DNA of 13,598 bases from Pseudomonadota bacterium (lineage in GTDB: Bacteria > Pseudomonadota > Alphaproteobacteria > Acetobacterales > Acetobacteraceae): NCBI GenBank assembly GCA_021779655.1, contig JAJYAF010000021.1, positions 1 through 13,598 of the forward strand. The letters are read 5' to 3'. This document shows, in pieces, positions 7,087 to 13,598 of this stretch. The notes below the pieces were generated by a model that had not been told where the DNA came from, did not search any database, and was given only the letters and a program-made list of their open reading frames with translations. The number at the start of each line of letters is the position of its first letter. Within the stretch, counting starts at the first letter, position 1. A program made the translations under genes and the position numbers.

Positions 7087-7092
7087 CCCTCC
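7087..7092 (-). promoter_or_regulatory. Ribosome-binding site deciding the pirin start
   Basis: GGAGGG lies 6 nt before ATG 7080. None of the earlier in-frame starts has a comparable site. Confidence 0.75.
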
Positions 7093-7160
7093 GTTGCCGA
7101 ATTTCCCGCCCGCCGCGCCGGAGATGGGGCTTGGCGGTCCGCGCTTGATGACGTGCGGCG

Positions 7161-7188
7161 ACCATACGCCGATTTTCCGTGAAAGCAA
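7161..7188 (-). promoter_or_regulatory. Candidate pirin-wrbA promoter
   Basis: On the minus strand TTGCTT (complement of 7183-7188) is followed after 16 nt by TATGGT (complement of 7161-7166), about 80 bp before the pirin start. The -10 box is fair and the -35 box partial. The 22-bp tandem repeat ends about 10 bp upstream of the -35 box, where an activator could bind. Confidence 0.35.
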
Positions 7189-7198
7189 TGACGATGTT

Positions 7199-7248
7199 CG
7201 TCGATCCCCCGACGATTCACCGTCGATCCCCCGGCGATTCACCGATCC
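7199..7248. repeat. 22-bp tandem repeat, 2.3 copies
   Basis: Units 7199-7220 and 7221-7242 differ at a single base (A/G at the 14th position) and are followed by a 6-bp partial copy. Each unit contains a CGTCG-N6-CG(A/G)CG dyad. It lies in the 252-bp gap between the HlyD-type gene and the pirin gene. The 22-bp period is about two helical turns, which would put two bound proteins on the same face. Confidence 0.75.
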
Positions 7249-7284
7249 TTCTCATTCCTCCCCCGATACCGTCGCGATCATTCC

Positions 7285-7300
7285 GCTCCGTAGCCGGAGC
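7285..7300 (-). terminator. Weak hairpin behind the efflux operon
   Basis: Arms GCTCCG (7285-7290) and CGGAGC (7295-7300) enclose a 4-nt loop, 32 bp past the HlyD-type stop. No T-tract follows, so termination here is only a possibility. Confidence 0.2.
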
Positions 7301-7332
7301 CGTTACCGTGGCTTGCCATCGGAGCAGACAGA

Positions 7333-8271
7333 TTATTTTTGGCACCGCGAGAGTTCCAGGCCGCCGAGGAAGCCGGGGAAGCCGTTTCCGGCAGTTTCCG
7401 GTGCGTTCGAGCACTCAATTTCCACGGTGGCCGTGAGACCCGCGACGAGCCGGACCCCTGCCGGAATCCGATCGAGATGAATGCGCACCGGAATCCGCTG
7501 CGCAAGCCGCACCCAGGTAAATGTGGGATTCACGTTGGCAAGGAGATCAGGACTCTCCAAGCGCTCCGGATCCACGATGCCGGCGGCGATACTCTGCACG
7601 TGCCCAAAGATTGGCGGGCCGCCGCCCATCAGCGTTATCCGTGCGCGATCGCCGATCCCGATTCTTGGCAGCTTGGTCTCCTCGAAATAGCCGTCGACAT
7701 GCAACGAGTCGGTGTCTACCAGCGCGGCGACCGGGCTGCCGGCCGCGACGTAATCGCCAGGCTCCATGCCGAAATTGGTTACGACGCCGTTGACCGGCGC
7801 GCGAACCGTGCCGCGATCGAGATTGAGCTGCGCCACCGCAAGATCGGTAACCGCGTAATCATAAGCAGCTTCAGCCTGTTTCGCGTTGCTGTTCATCTGA
7901 TCCCGTACCTGGGCCGATACCGCATTGCCGGCGAGCCCGTTCACCCTTGCCGCATCGGCCATCGCCTGAACCATCGCGGCCTTGGCCCTGGCCAGGTTGG
8001 CGGCCGCCTGCCGCACGGCAAGCTCGAAGCGCTGGGGATCGATCTGAAATAACGGCTGCCCCACGCGCACCGCCTGATTGTCCTGGACATAGACTTGCGC
8101 AACGAGGCCCGAGACATCCGGCGCGACCTGGACCACGTCGGCGCGGACGCGCCCATCCCGCGTCCAGGGCGCCAGCATATAATAGTCCCAAAGCTGCCAT
8201 GCGACGACGGCCGCGACGGCGGCCACCACCAGCGTGACGACAAAACGCGCGAGAAATTGGACGAGTTTCAT
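7333..8271 (-). CDS. HlyD/EmrA-type periplasmic adaptor subunit of an AaeA-like efflux system
   Basis: This 312-residue membrane-fusion protein is close in length to E. coli AaeA (310). One N-terminal membrane anchor spans about residues 8-27. 'APWTRDGRVRADVVQVAPDVSG' (34-55) opens the first half of the lipoyl-like domain, an alpha-helical hairpin follows (about 80-150), and 'TVRAPVNGVVTNFGMEPGDYV' (155-175) closes the lipoyl domain. A beta-barrel domain and a short tail with two Cys complete the chain. It would link the inner-membrane pump to an outer-membrane channel, but no NodT/TolC-type channel gene is nearby. CGGGGA precedes the ATG. It is the third gene of the FUSC-DUF1656-HlyD operon, 21 bp behind DUF1656. 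Confidence 0.92.
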   Translation of the reverse strand: MKLVQFLARFVVTLVVAAVAAVVAWQLWDYYMLAPWTRDGRVRADVVQVAPDVSGLVAQVYVQDNQAVRVGQPLFQIDPQRFELAVRQAAANLARAKAAMVQAMADAARVNGLAGNAVSAQVRDQMNSNAKQAEAAYDYAVTDLAVAQLNLDRGTVRAPVNGVVTNFGMEPGDYVAAGSPVAALVDTDSLHVDGYFEETKLPRIGIGDRARITLMGGGPPIFGHVQSIAAGIVDPERLESPDLLANVNPTFTWVRLAQRIPVRIHLDRIPAGVRLVAGLTATVEIECSNAPETAGNGFPGFLGGLELSRCQK

Positions 8272-8292
8272 GGTCCCCGTTGTTTTTTATCG

Positions 8293-8499
8293 TTAAAAAA
8301 ACCGATCCGCGAGCGCGGAGACGGCTCCCACCAGAATGACCAGTACGGCCAGGTCGAACAACGGCCGGTGCCACACATAACGGTACACACCAAGCCGGGC
8401 GAAACCGGCGCGAACCAGGATCGCGGCGAAATAGGCAACGCCGAGCCAGACGAGCAAGGGCGGGAGCAGCACGCCATAGACGTCGATCTCACCAATCAT
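8293..8499 (-). CDS. DUF1656 small membrane protein (AaeX-like)
   Basis: This 68-residue protein begins 'MIGEIDVYGVLLPPLLVW' and has two hydrophobic segments, roughly residues 7-27 and 45-62, separated by a basic turn ('RYVWHRPLFD'). The length and the conserved 'E-x-x-x-x-G-x-x-x-P-P' start match DUF1656/AaeX (E. coli AaeX is 67 residues). Its precise role in efflux is not known; it is almost always encoded with a FUSC pump and an HlyD adaptor. Its ATG overlaps the TGA of the FUSC gene (ATGA, complement of 8496-8499), so translation is probably coupled. Confidence 0.93.
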   Translation of the reverse strand: MIGEIDVYGVLLPPLLVWLGVAYFAAILVRAGFARLGVYRYVWHRPLFDLAVLVILVGAVSALADRFF

Positions 8500-10538
8500 G
8501 CCGCCATCGCAAGATTGCTAACGGGGGCGGGCGCATCGCGGAAAAGCACGCCGCGCAGCCCGACCAGCGCCATGAGCACGGCGCGATGGTGGCGATCATG
8601 GATCGCGGAGAGCAGCGTTCCCGCCATCATGATCTCCTGGTCGATCTGGCGGAGCAGGGAATCGTCCGGCGCATGCAGCGGATCGCCCCGGTAGTGCCGC
8701 GCGATCGCTTCCAGGACCGCCGTGATCCGCCCGCGTTCCGGTTCCTTTAGAAACTTCATCTCATGGCGCAAACGAATCGCATTCAGACCAACCCGAAGAT
8801 CGGCCAGCGCGTCAGCCGCGGCGAGATCGGCCGATTCGCTGACGGTGGCCAGCCTTGGCATCAGCAGGCCGAGCCTGTCGAGCATGAGGCCGGCGAGATA
8901 TGTCCGGTCGAATGCGCCATCCGTGGTCGCCGCAGTGGCGATATCCCGCCACCCGGCGCGCAACAGCCGCCGCGCGCTCCACGCCGCGCCCACCGAGCGG
9001 ATGACGCGTATCATCACCAGCGCCGTGGCAAGGCCGATGACCATGGCGAGGCTGTTGTTCACGTAATCGACGAAATTCGCCTTGTATCCGTTACCCAAGG
9101 CAAGGTTCGTGGACCCGAATGCGCCCAGTATCATCCCGGTGCCAAAGGTCTCCGGCCGCGCGGCCAGCACGCCGATGACCATCGCCGCCGGCAGCAGAAC
9201 CAAAACAAGTTCCGTGAAGGTTTCCACCCGGGGAAGAATCATGAAAAGATAAATGGCGTCGCAGGTCAGGGCAATAACCGCATTCCGGAGCATCTGCGCG
9301 ATCGCCGGTGCCGGATCGTCCTCGTTGGCGAAGAACGAGCAGGCGATCGAGGCCATGAGCGCCGCCCCGCTTCCAAACGGCCACGCGGTCATGATCCAGA
9401 AGACCAAGAGGAGCACCAGCATCCCGGCGGCGGCGAAGGCGGAAAGCGCCGCCATCCCATGATCGCGCACCTGCACCGGAGAAGCGAGCAGTGCCGGTTC
9501 CTGTTCCTGCCGCCGCGGCGGCAGCGAAATCCCCGCCCCGTCGATCGCGTAATGCCGGATAAGCCGGGCATGCCGGACCATGCTCACCACCTCGGCCAGG
9601 CGGGCCAGCAAGGCCGTGCGGAGAATACTCTCCCAGGCCAGATCCCGCTCATTTTCCTGCTCCTGCGCGGCGATCTCGCCCAGCAGCATATCCGGCGTCT
9701 CGGCCGAGACGGCAGAGCCGTCCCCGATCCACTCCCCCATCTTGTCCAGCAATTTTTGCAGGGCAGGGGTAACTGCATTAAGACGTTGCAACTGACTCAC
9801 GCGATCGCCGATCGAGGCGATGATCGGCATCAGGCTCAGCACGTAAAGCCGCAGCCGCACGACCTGCCGGGTCGCAATGGCGAGCGGGGATACGTCGAAG
9901 GCGAGTTGCGTCATCGTCATGTCGATATCCACCGCTTCGGCGGCCAGGCGCGCCCGCGCCGCCTTCGCTGCCCTTTCCTCCTGCTGTCCCGAAAGCGCGG
10001 CGGCCAGCCAATCCGCGGCGGGCTTGGTCCAGGCCCTGATCCGGGCCGCCAATACCGGCCCGAGCGGAAGAGGAAACAGCACCGAGCCGACAACCGACAT
10101 GCAGCCGATCCCGAGCGAGATTTCCTCGACACGGGCGAGTGCGATGTGGAAAACCTCATCCGGCATCGCGATGGAGGGAAACACGATGATGCCGGCGGTG
10201 TAGCTCGCCAGCATGAAAGTATAGGAGCGCGCGGAGCGCTGCATCAGCGACAGATAGAGGCATACCGCCACCCAGCAGGCCAGCGCCAGGGTGAGCAGAA
10301 CCGGCGCGTTGACAAGGTTCGGGACCATCGCGACGGCGGCGGCGCCGCCCAGGATCGTGCCGCAAAACCGGTACAGCGCCTTGGAGCGCACCGTGCCGGT
10401 GAAAGGCTGCGCGACGATATAGACCGTTGCCATCGCCCAATACGGATTGTCGAGCCCGAGCCAAAGCGCGATGGCGAAGGCGATCATCGCGCTGGCGAAG
10501 GCTTTCAGAGCGAAAATCAGCTCGGTGGGCTTCGGCAT
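8496..10538 (-). CDS. FUSC family efflux pump (AaeB-like)
   Basis: This is a 680-residue inner-membrane protein; E. coli AaeB is 655. Two homologous membrane blocks (about residues 9-162 and 362-515) are each followed by a cytoplasmic helical region. 'LDNPYWAMATVYIVAQPF' and 'RSKALYRFCGTILGGAAAV' in the first block are typical of the aromatic-acid exporter/FUSC family, and 'WPFGSGAALMASIACSFFA' is the matching part of the second. The family exports aromatic carboxylic acids such as p-hydroxybenzoate, or fusaric acid. The frame is open to 10637, but residues before MPKPTELIFALKAFASA look non-membrane and unlike the family, so ATG 10538 is preferred on homology; its ribosome site (a G-run directly before the ATG) is unconvincing. 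First gene of the efflux operon. Confidence 0.9.
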   Translation of the reverse strand: MPKPTELIFALKAFASAMIAFAIALWLGLDNPYWAMATVYIVAQPFTGTVRSKALYRFCGTILGGAAAVAMVPNLVNAPVLLTLALACWVAVCLYLSLMQRSARSYTFMLASYTAGIIVFPSIAMPDEVFHIALARVEEISLGIGCMSVVGSVLFPLPLGPVLAARIRAWTKPAADWLAAALSGQQEERAAKAARARLAAEAVDIDMTMTQLAFDVSPLAIATRQVVRLRLYVLSLMPIIASIGDRVSQLQRLNAVTPALQKLLDKMGEWIGDGSAVSAETPDMLLGEIAAQEQENERDLAWESILRTALLARLAEVVSMVRHARLIRHYAIDGAGISLPPRRQEQEPALLASPVQVRDHGMAALSAFAAAGMLVLLLVFWIMTAWPFGSGAALMASIACSFFANEDDPAPAIAQMLRNAVIALTCDAIYLFMILPRVETFTELVLVLLPAAMVIGVLAARPETFGTGMILGAFGSTNLALGNGYKANFVDYVNNSLAMVIGLATALVMIRVIRSVGAAWSARRLLRAGWRDIATAATTDGAFDRTYLAGLMLDRLGLLMPRLATVSESADLAAADALADLRVGLNAIRLRHEMKFLKEPERGRITAVLEAIARHYRGDPLHAPDDSLLRQIDQEIMMAGTLLSAIHDRHHRAVLMALVGLRGVLFRDAPAPVSNLAMAA

Positions 10539-10643
10539 GCCCCCATAGAAGCATGAAACAAATGGCCGATCCAGGCTGGCACCTGAACCGGGAATCGCCC
10601 GCCAGTGCCACCCCGCTTGCGGACGGCGTGGCCTCAAGTCCGC

Positions 10644-11270
10644 TCACGGCGGCCGGTTCATGTCGAAGCGCGATTCAGGCCTGATCCGCGCATAGGCGGA
10701 AGGTCCGCCGGCACGCAGGATGATGCCGGCGTGGAAGGTATCGAAAATGCCGTCCGGCAACAGGCGGGAATCGATATGCACGCCGATCACCTCGCCCAGC
10801 ACCAGCCAGGACTGCGCCGGCACGCCGGTATGGGATTTGATCTGCACGATCTCGCTTACCTTGCACTCGAAATTCACCGGACTCCGCTTAACGCGCGGCG
10901 GAGCCACCAGGCGCGAAGGTGCCTGCTCCAGCCCCGCCAGCGTGAATTCGTTCACCCCGTGGGGCACATTGGCGGAAGTGGCGTTCATCGCCTCCGCATT
11001 GGCCTCGGTCACGAGATTCCACACGAATTCCCCGGTTTCCCGCGCATGGCGCAGGCTGTGCTTGGCGCCAATGCTGGAAAACCCCAAAATCGGCGGCTCA
11101 TAATTGAAGGCGTTGAAAAAACTGTAGGGCGCGAGATTGACGCTGCCATCCGCTCCCTTCGTTGAAACCCAGCCGATCGGTCGCGGGCCGACGATGGCAT
11201 TGAACGGGTCGTGCTTCAGCCCGTGTCCGTTTCGGGGTTCGTAAAAATGCATCTCACCGGAAGCGGTCAT
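10644..11270 (-). CDS. Flavin reductase-like FMN-binding protein
   Basis: This 208-residue protein belongs to the flavin reductase-like split-barrel family (PF01613, DIM6/NTAB type). 'PRPIGWVSTKGADGSVNLAPYSFFNA' (29-54) is the FMN-binding core, and 'EPPILGFSS' (58-66) and 'GEFVWNLVT' (80-88) follow. Members hold FMN and act as reductases, often supplying flavin to monooxygenases, though many are uncharacterised. AAGGAG lies 8 nt before ATG 11270; Met7 is an alternative start. No partner monooxygenase gene is nearby. It has its own AT-rich upstream region with a palindrome at 11300-11320, so it is probably transcribed apart from acpS. Confidence 0.9.
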   Translation of the reverse strand: MTASGEMHFYEPRNGHGLKHDPFNAIVGPRPIGWVSTKGADGSVNLAPYSFFNAFNYEPPILGFSSIGAKHSLRHARETGEFVWNLVTEANAEAMNATSANVPHGVNEFTLAGLEQAPSRLVAPPRVKRSPVNFECKVSEIVQIKSHTGVPAQSWLVLGEVIGVHIDSRLLPDGIFDTFHAGIILRAGGPSAYARIRPESRFDMNRPP

Positions 11271-11299
11271 GCGATACTCTCCTTCGCGCCTTCCTTAAC

Positions 11300-11320
11300 T
11301 ATTAGTTAGTTTCACTAATA
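11300..11320. promoter_or_regulatory. Palindromic operator candidate upstream of the flavin reductase gene
   Basis: TATTAGT (11300-11306) and ACTAATA (11314-11320) are perfect 7-bp inverted arms around a 7-nt spacer. The site lies about 30 bp before the start codon of the flavin reductase gene, in an AT-rich patch that stands out from GC-rich surroundings. The size and symmetry fit a dimeric winged-helix repressor such as MarR, HxlR or TetR type. No regulator gene is adjacent. Confidence 0.5.
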
Positions 11321-11357
11321 ATGGATTCGCAATTCCGATTGTTCTTTTCAGTCGCGC

Positions 11358-11771
11358 TCAACCATCGGAGGTCATTTTCTCCGCCGAAATGATCACGCTC
11401 GCATAGGCATAAGGGTATTCATCGGTCAGCGACAGGCTGACATGGGCACGGTAGCCCGCCGGTGTCATCGCCAAAAGCCGCGCCGCCGCGCCGCCATGCA
11501 GCGAAAGGCTCGGCTGGCCGCCGGGCAGGTTGATCACCCGCAGGTCGGACATGAACACCCCGCGTCTGAACCCGGTGCCCAGCGCCTTGGCGCAAGCCTC
11601 CTTCGCCGCGAAGCGCTTGGCATAAGTCGCCGCGCGGCCATGCACGCGGCGCTCCGCCCGGGCGCGCTCGGCCTCGGAGAACACGCGAAGGGTAAATCGC
11701 TCGCCGAAGCGTTGCAGGGATTTTTCGATGCGGCGGATGTCGCAAAGATCGGAGCCGATGCCGAGAATCAT
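11358..11771 (-). CDS. acpS: Holo-[acyl-carrier-protein] synthase
   Basis: This 137-residue cytoplasmic enzyme transfers 4'-phosphopantetheine from CoA to the serine of apo-ACP, switching on fatty acid synthesis. '[11 protein letters not shown]' (2-12) carries the Mg-binding Asp8, and '[15 protein letters not shown]' (53-67) carries Glu58 and the conserved Lys62. '[21 protein letters not shown]' at the end is the usual C-terminal strand pair. ATG 11771 is the only start that gives the family N-terminus; its ribosome site is weak. It lies 75 bp behind gntK. In many alphaproteobacteria acpS sits with lepB and rnc near rsh; here rsh is close but lepB and rnc are absent from the window. Confidence 0.95.
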   Translation of the reverse strand: MILGIGSDLCDIRRIEKSLQRFGERFTLRVFSEAERARAERRVHGRAATYAKRFAAKEACAKALGTGFRRGVFMSDLRVINLPGGQPSLSLHGGAAARLLAMTPAGYRAHVSLSLTDEYPYAYASVIISAEKMTSDG

Positions 11772-11846
11772 GACACGATCATGGCACGCAGGCGGGTTCG
11801 GGATAAGGCCGCATGGGAACGCAAGATAGGTTTCCGCCCTTGGACT

Positions 11847-12410
11847 TCATGGCGGGTCGAGAGAAAGCGGGTCGGGCCGCGCCCGGCCGGAATCCCGGGT
11901 TCCGACGCACCCTCTCGATGCGGCTTCGGTGATGATCCGGTCAATCTGGCGGGCCAGCGGCGCATCCGCCGCGATCACGATCGGCGCTTCATCCGCGCCC
12001 GGCGGCTCCAGCGTTGCGAACTGGCTCTCAAGCAGCGCGGACGGCATGAAATGGCCCTTGCGCCGCGCCATCCGGCCGCGCATCAGCTCCGGCGCGCCTT
12101 CAAGGTAAACCAGCAACACCTGCCGCTTGTCCGGTATAATTTCATCGCGATAGGCTTTCTTCAAGACCGAGCAGCTTATCACCGCGCAACCGCCTTCCCC
12201 GAGCCGGGATGCGATCCAGGCCCTGATTTTTTGCAGCCACGGTTCGCGGTCGGCATCGGTCAAGGGAATCCCCGCCGCCATTTTCGTGACATTCTCCGGC
12301 GGATGCAGATCGTCCCCCTCCTGAAACACGCAATTCAGGCGCTCCGCCAGGCTTCTGGCGACTGTCGTCTTGCCCGCGCCCGAAACCCCCATGACCACAA
12401 AAACGGTCAA
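11847..12410 (-). CDS. gntK: Gluconokinase
   Basis: This 187-residue P-loop kinase phosphorylates D-gluconate to 6-phosphogluconate. 'GVSGAGKTT' (8-16) is the Walker A motif, 'EGDDLHPPENVTKMAAGIPLTDADREPWL' (31-59) is the gluconokinase-specific substrate segment, 'SCSVLKKAYRDEI' (79-91) follows, and 'RKGHFMPSALLESQFATLE' (117-135) is the lid and C-terminal signature. The start is TTG at 12410, supported by GGGAGG (complement of 12419-12424) 8 nt upstream. The last 20 or so residues are an unremarkable tail, making it slightly longer than E. coli GntK (175). It lies 48 bp behind the rsh stop on the same strand. No gluconate permease, dehydrogenase or repressor gene is nearby. Confidence 0.94.
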   Translation of the reverse strand: MTVFVVMGVSGAGKTTVARSLAERLNCVFQEGDDLHPPENVTKMAAGIPLTDADREPWLQKIRAWIASRLGEGGCAVISCSVLKKAYRDEIIPDKRQVLLVYLEGAPELMRGRMARRKGHFMPSALLESQFATLEPPGADEAPIVIAADAPLARQIDRIITEAASRGCVGTRDSGRARPDPLSLDPP

Positions 12411-12418
12411 CTCCCGAA

Positions 12419-12424
12419 CCTCCC
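12419..12424 (-). promoter_or_regulatory. Ribosome-binding site deciding the gntK TTG start
   Basis: GGGAGG lies 8 nt before TTG 12410. The next in-frame starts (GTG 12398, ATG 12392) would leave a spacing of 20 nt or more and cut into the first strand before the P-loop. Confidence 0.65.
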
Positions 12425-12458
12425 TTGAACTGGTGCCACCGGTTCAGCTCCGCTGATT

Positions 12459-13598
12459 TCAGCTCCGTTGGCGTTCCACCTGGGCAATACCGGGCGCGCC
12501 CCGCAGCCCGGCAATCACCTGGTTGAGATGGCGCAGATCGCGTACTTCCACGTCCACCAGCGCCTCGAAGAAATCCTGCTGCCGCTGCACCACCTTCAGG
12601 TTCGAGATCGCCCCTTCCTGCTTGGCGGCGGCATTGGCGATATTGGCCAGCGAAGCAGGCGTGTTCGCGGCGATCACGCTGATGCGCCCGGTGAAGCGCC
12701 CGGCGAAGCGGCCGGTATTCGGATTAGCCCGCGGGCGGCCAAGCACGGCGTAGTCCCAGTCCACGTCGATGAAGCGTTCCGGCGTGTTCGCGAAGGTTTC
12801 AAGCTGCGTGCAGTCCTGCGCATGCACCGTGACCCCCTTGCCGGTAGCGACGATACCCACGATCCTGTCGCCCGGCACCGGATGGCAGCAGCCGGCGTAA
12901 TGAATATCCATCCCCGTGACCAGGCCGGTGAGCGGCATGCCGGTCTCGGCCTTGGCCGCCGCATTGCGCGGCGAGCGCGCCGAAAGCGCGCCGCTCATGA
13001 AACCCGGAACCATGCGCGGCCCACGCGCCGCGCGCAGCTCCGGGTAGGCGGCATTCACCACCTCCTTCGGGCCGATCGTCCCGGTGGCGACCGCGACGTA
13101 AAGATCGTCGAGCGTCGCCTGCTTCAGCGCCTTGGCCACCGGCTCCAGGATTTTCTCCGAGCCGTCCAACCCCTCCTGCCGGAACGCTTTGGCCAGCTCC
13201 GATTTGCCCTGGTCGCGATGCTGCTCGCGCAACTGCTGGGTCAGGAACCGGCGAATACGCGCCCGCGCCTTGCCGGTGACGACGAAACGCTCCCAGGCCG
13301 GCGAGGGCGTGCCGCCGCGCGCGGTTAGAATTTCCACCTGGTCGCCATTCTGCAACTCGTAACGCAGCGGCATCAGCCGGCCGTTGATGCGCGCGCCCAC
13401 GCAGGTATCGCCAATCTGCGAATGCACGGCGTAAGCGAAATCCACGGAAGTGGCGCCGCGCGGCAGCTGGATGAGCTGGCCCTTCGGCGTGAAGCAGAAC
13501 ACCTGGTCCTGGTAGAGTTCCAGCTTCGTGTTCTCCAGAAACTCGTCCAGCGCCGCCGAGTTTTCCAGGATTTCCAGCAGGTCCTGCACCCAGCGGAA
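12459..13598 (-). CDS. RelA/SpoT family (p)ppGpp synthetase/hydrolase, C-terminal part (partial)
   Basis: About 379 residues of the C-terminal regulatory half are in view; the frame stays open to the right edge, so the hydrolase and synthetase domains lie outside. In order there is the tail helix after the synthetase domain ('WVQDLLEILENS'), a TGS domain ('VFCFTPKGQLIQLPRGATSVDFAYAVHSQIGD' to 'GDQVEILT'), a helical domain, the conserved 'YAGCCHPVPGDRIVG' Cys-Cys-His region, and a C-terminal ACT domain ('ISVIAANTPASLANIANAAAKQEG' onward). Long RSH proteins make and break (p)ppGpp in the stringent response, and these domains sense the ribosome and amino-acid state. A single bifunctional Rsh is usual in Alphaproteobacteria, but hydrolase activity cannot be judged from this fragment. 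The TGA stop at 12459 is 48 bp before gntK. Confidence 0.95.
   Translation of the reverse strand, partial: FRWVQDLLEILENSAALDEFLENTKLELYQDQVFCFTPKGQLIQLPRGATSVDFAYAVHSQIGDTCVGARINGRLMPLRYELQNGDQVEILTARGGTPSPAWERFVVTGKARARIRRFLTQQLREQHRDQGKSELAKAFRQEGLDGSEKILEPVAKALKQATLDDLYVAVATGTIGPKEVVNAAYPELRAARGPRMVPGFMSGALSARSPRNAAAKAETGMPLTGLVTGMDIHYAGCCHPVPGDRIVGIVATGKGVTVHAQDCTQLETFANTPERFIDVDWDYAVLGRPRANPNTGRFAGRFTGRISVIAANTPASLANIANAAAKQEGAISNLKVVQRQQDFFEALVDVEVRDLRHLNQVIAGLRGAPGIAQVERQRS

Noticed and set aside
7081..7242. N-terminal extension of the pirin reading frame
   Set aside because: Ribosome site, family length and ligand numbering all favour ATG 7080. The extension runs through the tandem repeat and the candidate promoter.
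7199..7248. CRISPR-like array
   Set aside because: The units are directly abutting with no spacers and fewer than three full copies, and no cas gene is present.
8763..10556. Long plus-strand open frame (597 codons) opposite the FUSC gene
   Set aside because: It is an antisense shadow: the composition is dominated by Arg, His, Gly, Pro and Gln with no domain, while the minus strand encodes a clear membrane pump.
10581..10607. Possible third copy of the 41-bp repeat (CCTGAACCG then CGCCAG) upstream of the FUSC gene
   Set aside because: The match needs a gap and covers only about half of the unit, so chance is likely in this GC-rich context.
10539..10637. N-terminal extension of the FUSC reading frame
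   Set aside because: The extra residues are Arg/Trp/Gly-rich and unlike the family N-terminus, which begins directly with the first membrane helix.

Overview
The window is GC-rich, tightly packed bacterial chromosome with alphaproteobacterial character. Acetobacteraceae-like acidophiles are my best guess, but that rests on protein 'feel' and not on a marker gene. All genes but one read on the minus strand. No RNA gene, insertion sequence, phage gene or CRISPR array was seen.

Left block (1-5742). A 24-residue hydrophobic peptide gene lies at the edge. Next is a plus-strand AEC-family transporter, convergent with a minus-strand operon of four genes transcribed MaoC-type hydratase -> MmgE/PrpD protein -> acyl-CoA dehydrogenase -> class III CoA-transferase. 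The gaps inside the operon run from 4 to 54 bp. This gene set resembles the itaconate-type C5-dicarboxylate catabolic locus of Pseudomonas aeruginosa, except that no citramalyl-CoA lyase (CitE/HpcH family) is present here. Two copies of a 41-bp sequence in inverted orientation (236-276 and 5706-5746) bracket the transporter and the operon. The right-hand copy forms half of a perfect 14-bp-stem hairpin between the operon promoter and wrbA.

Middle block (5743-10538). A pirin/quercetinase gene is followed by wrbA (NAD(P)H:quinone oxidoreductase). Upstream of these is a FUSC - DUF1656 - HlyD-type efflux operon of the AaeXAB kind, which probably exports aromatic acids. Together they look like a quinone and phenolic-acid stress module. 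A 22-bp tandem repeat sits just upstream of a candidate pirin promoter.

Right block (10644-13598). This holds a flavin-reductase-like flavoprotein gene with an AT-rich palindromic operator in front of it, then acpS (holo-ACP synthase), gntK (gluconokinase, TTG start) and the C-terminal half of a RelA/SpoT homologue that runs off the right edge. The last three are housekeeping genes and probably mark core chromosome, while the left block looks more accessory.

Start codons were moved inward for wrbA, pirin and the FUSC gene. Ribosome-binding sites decided the first two; homology alone decided the third.
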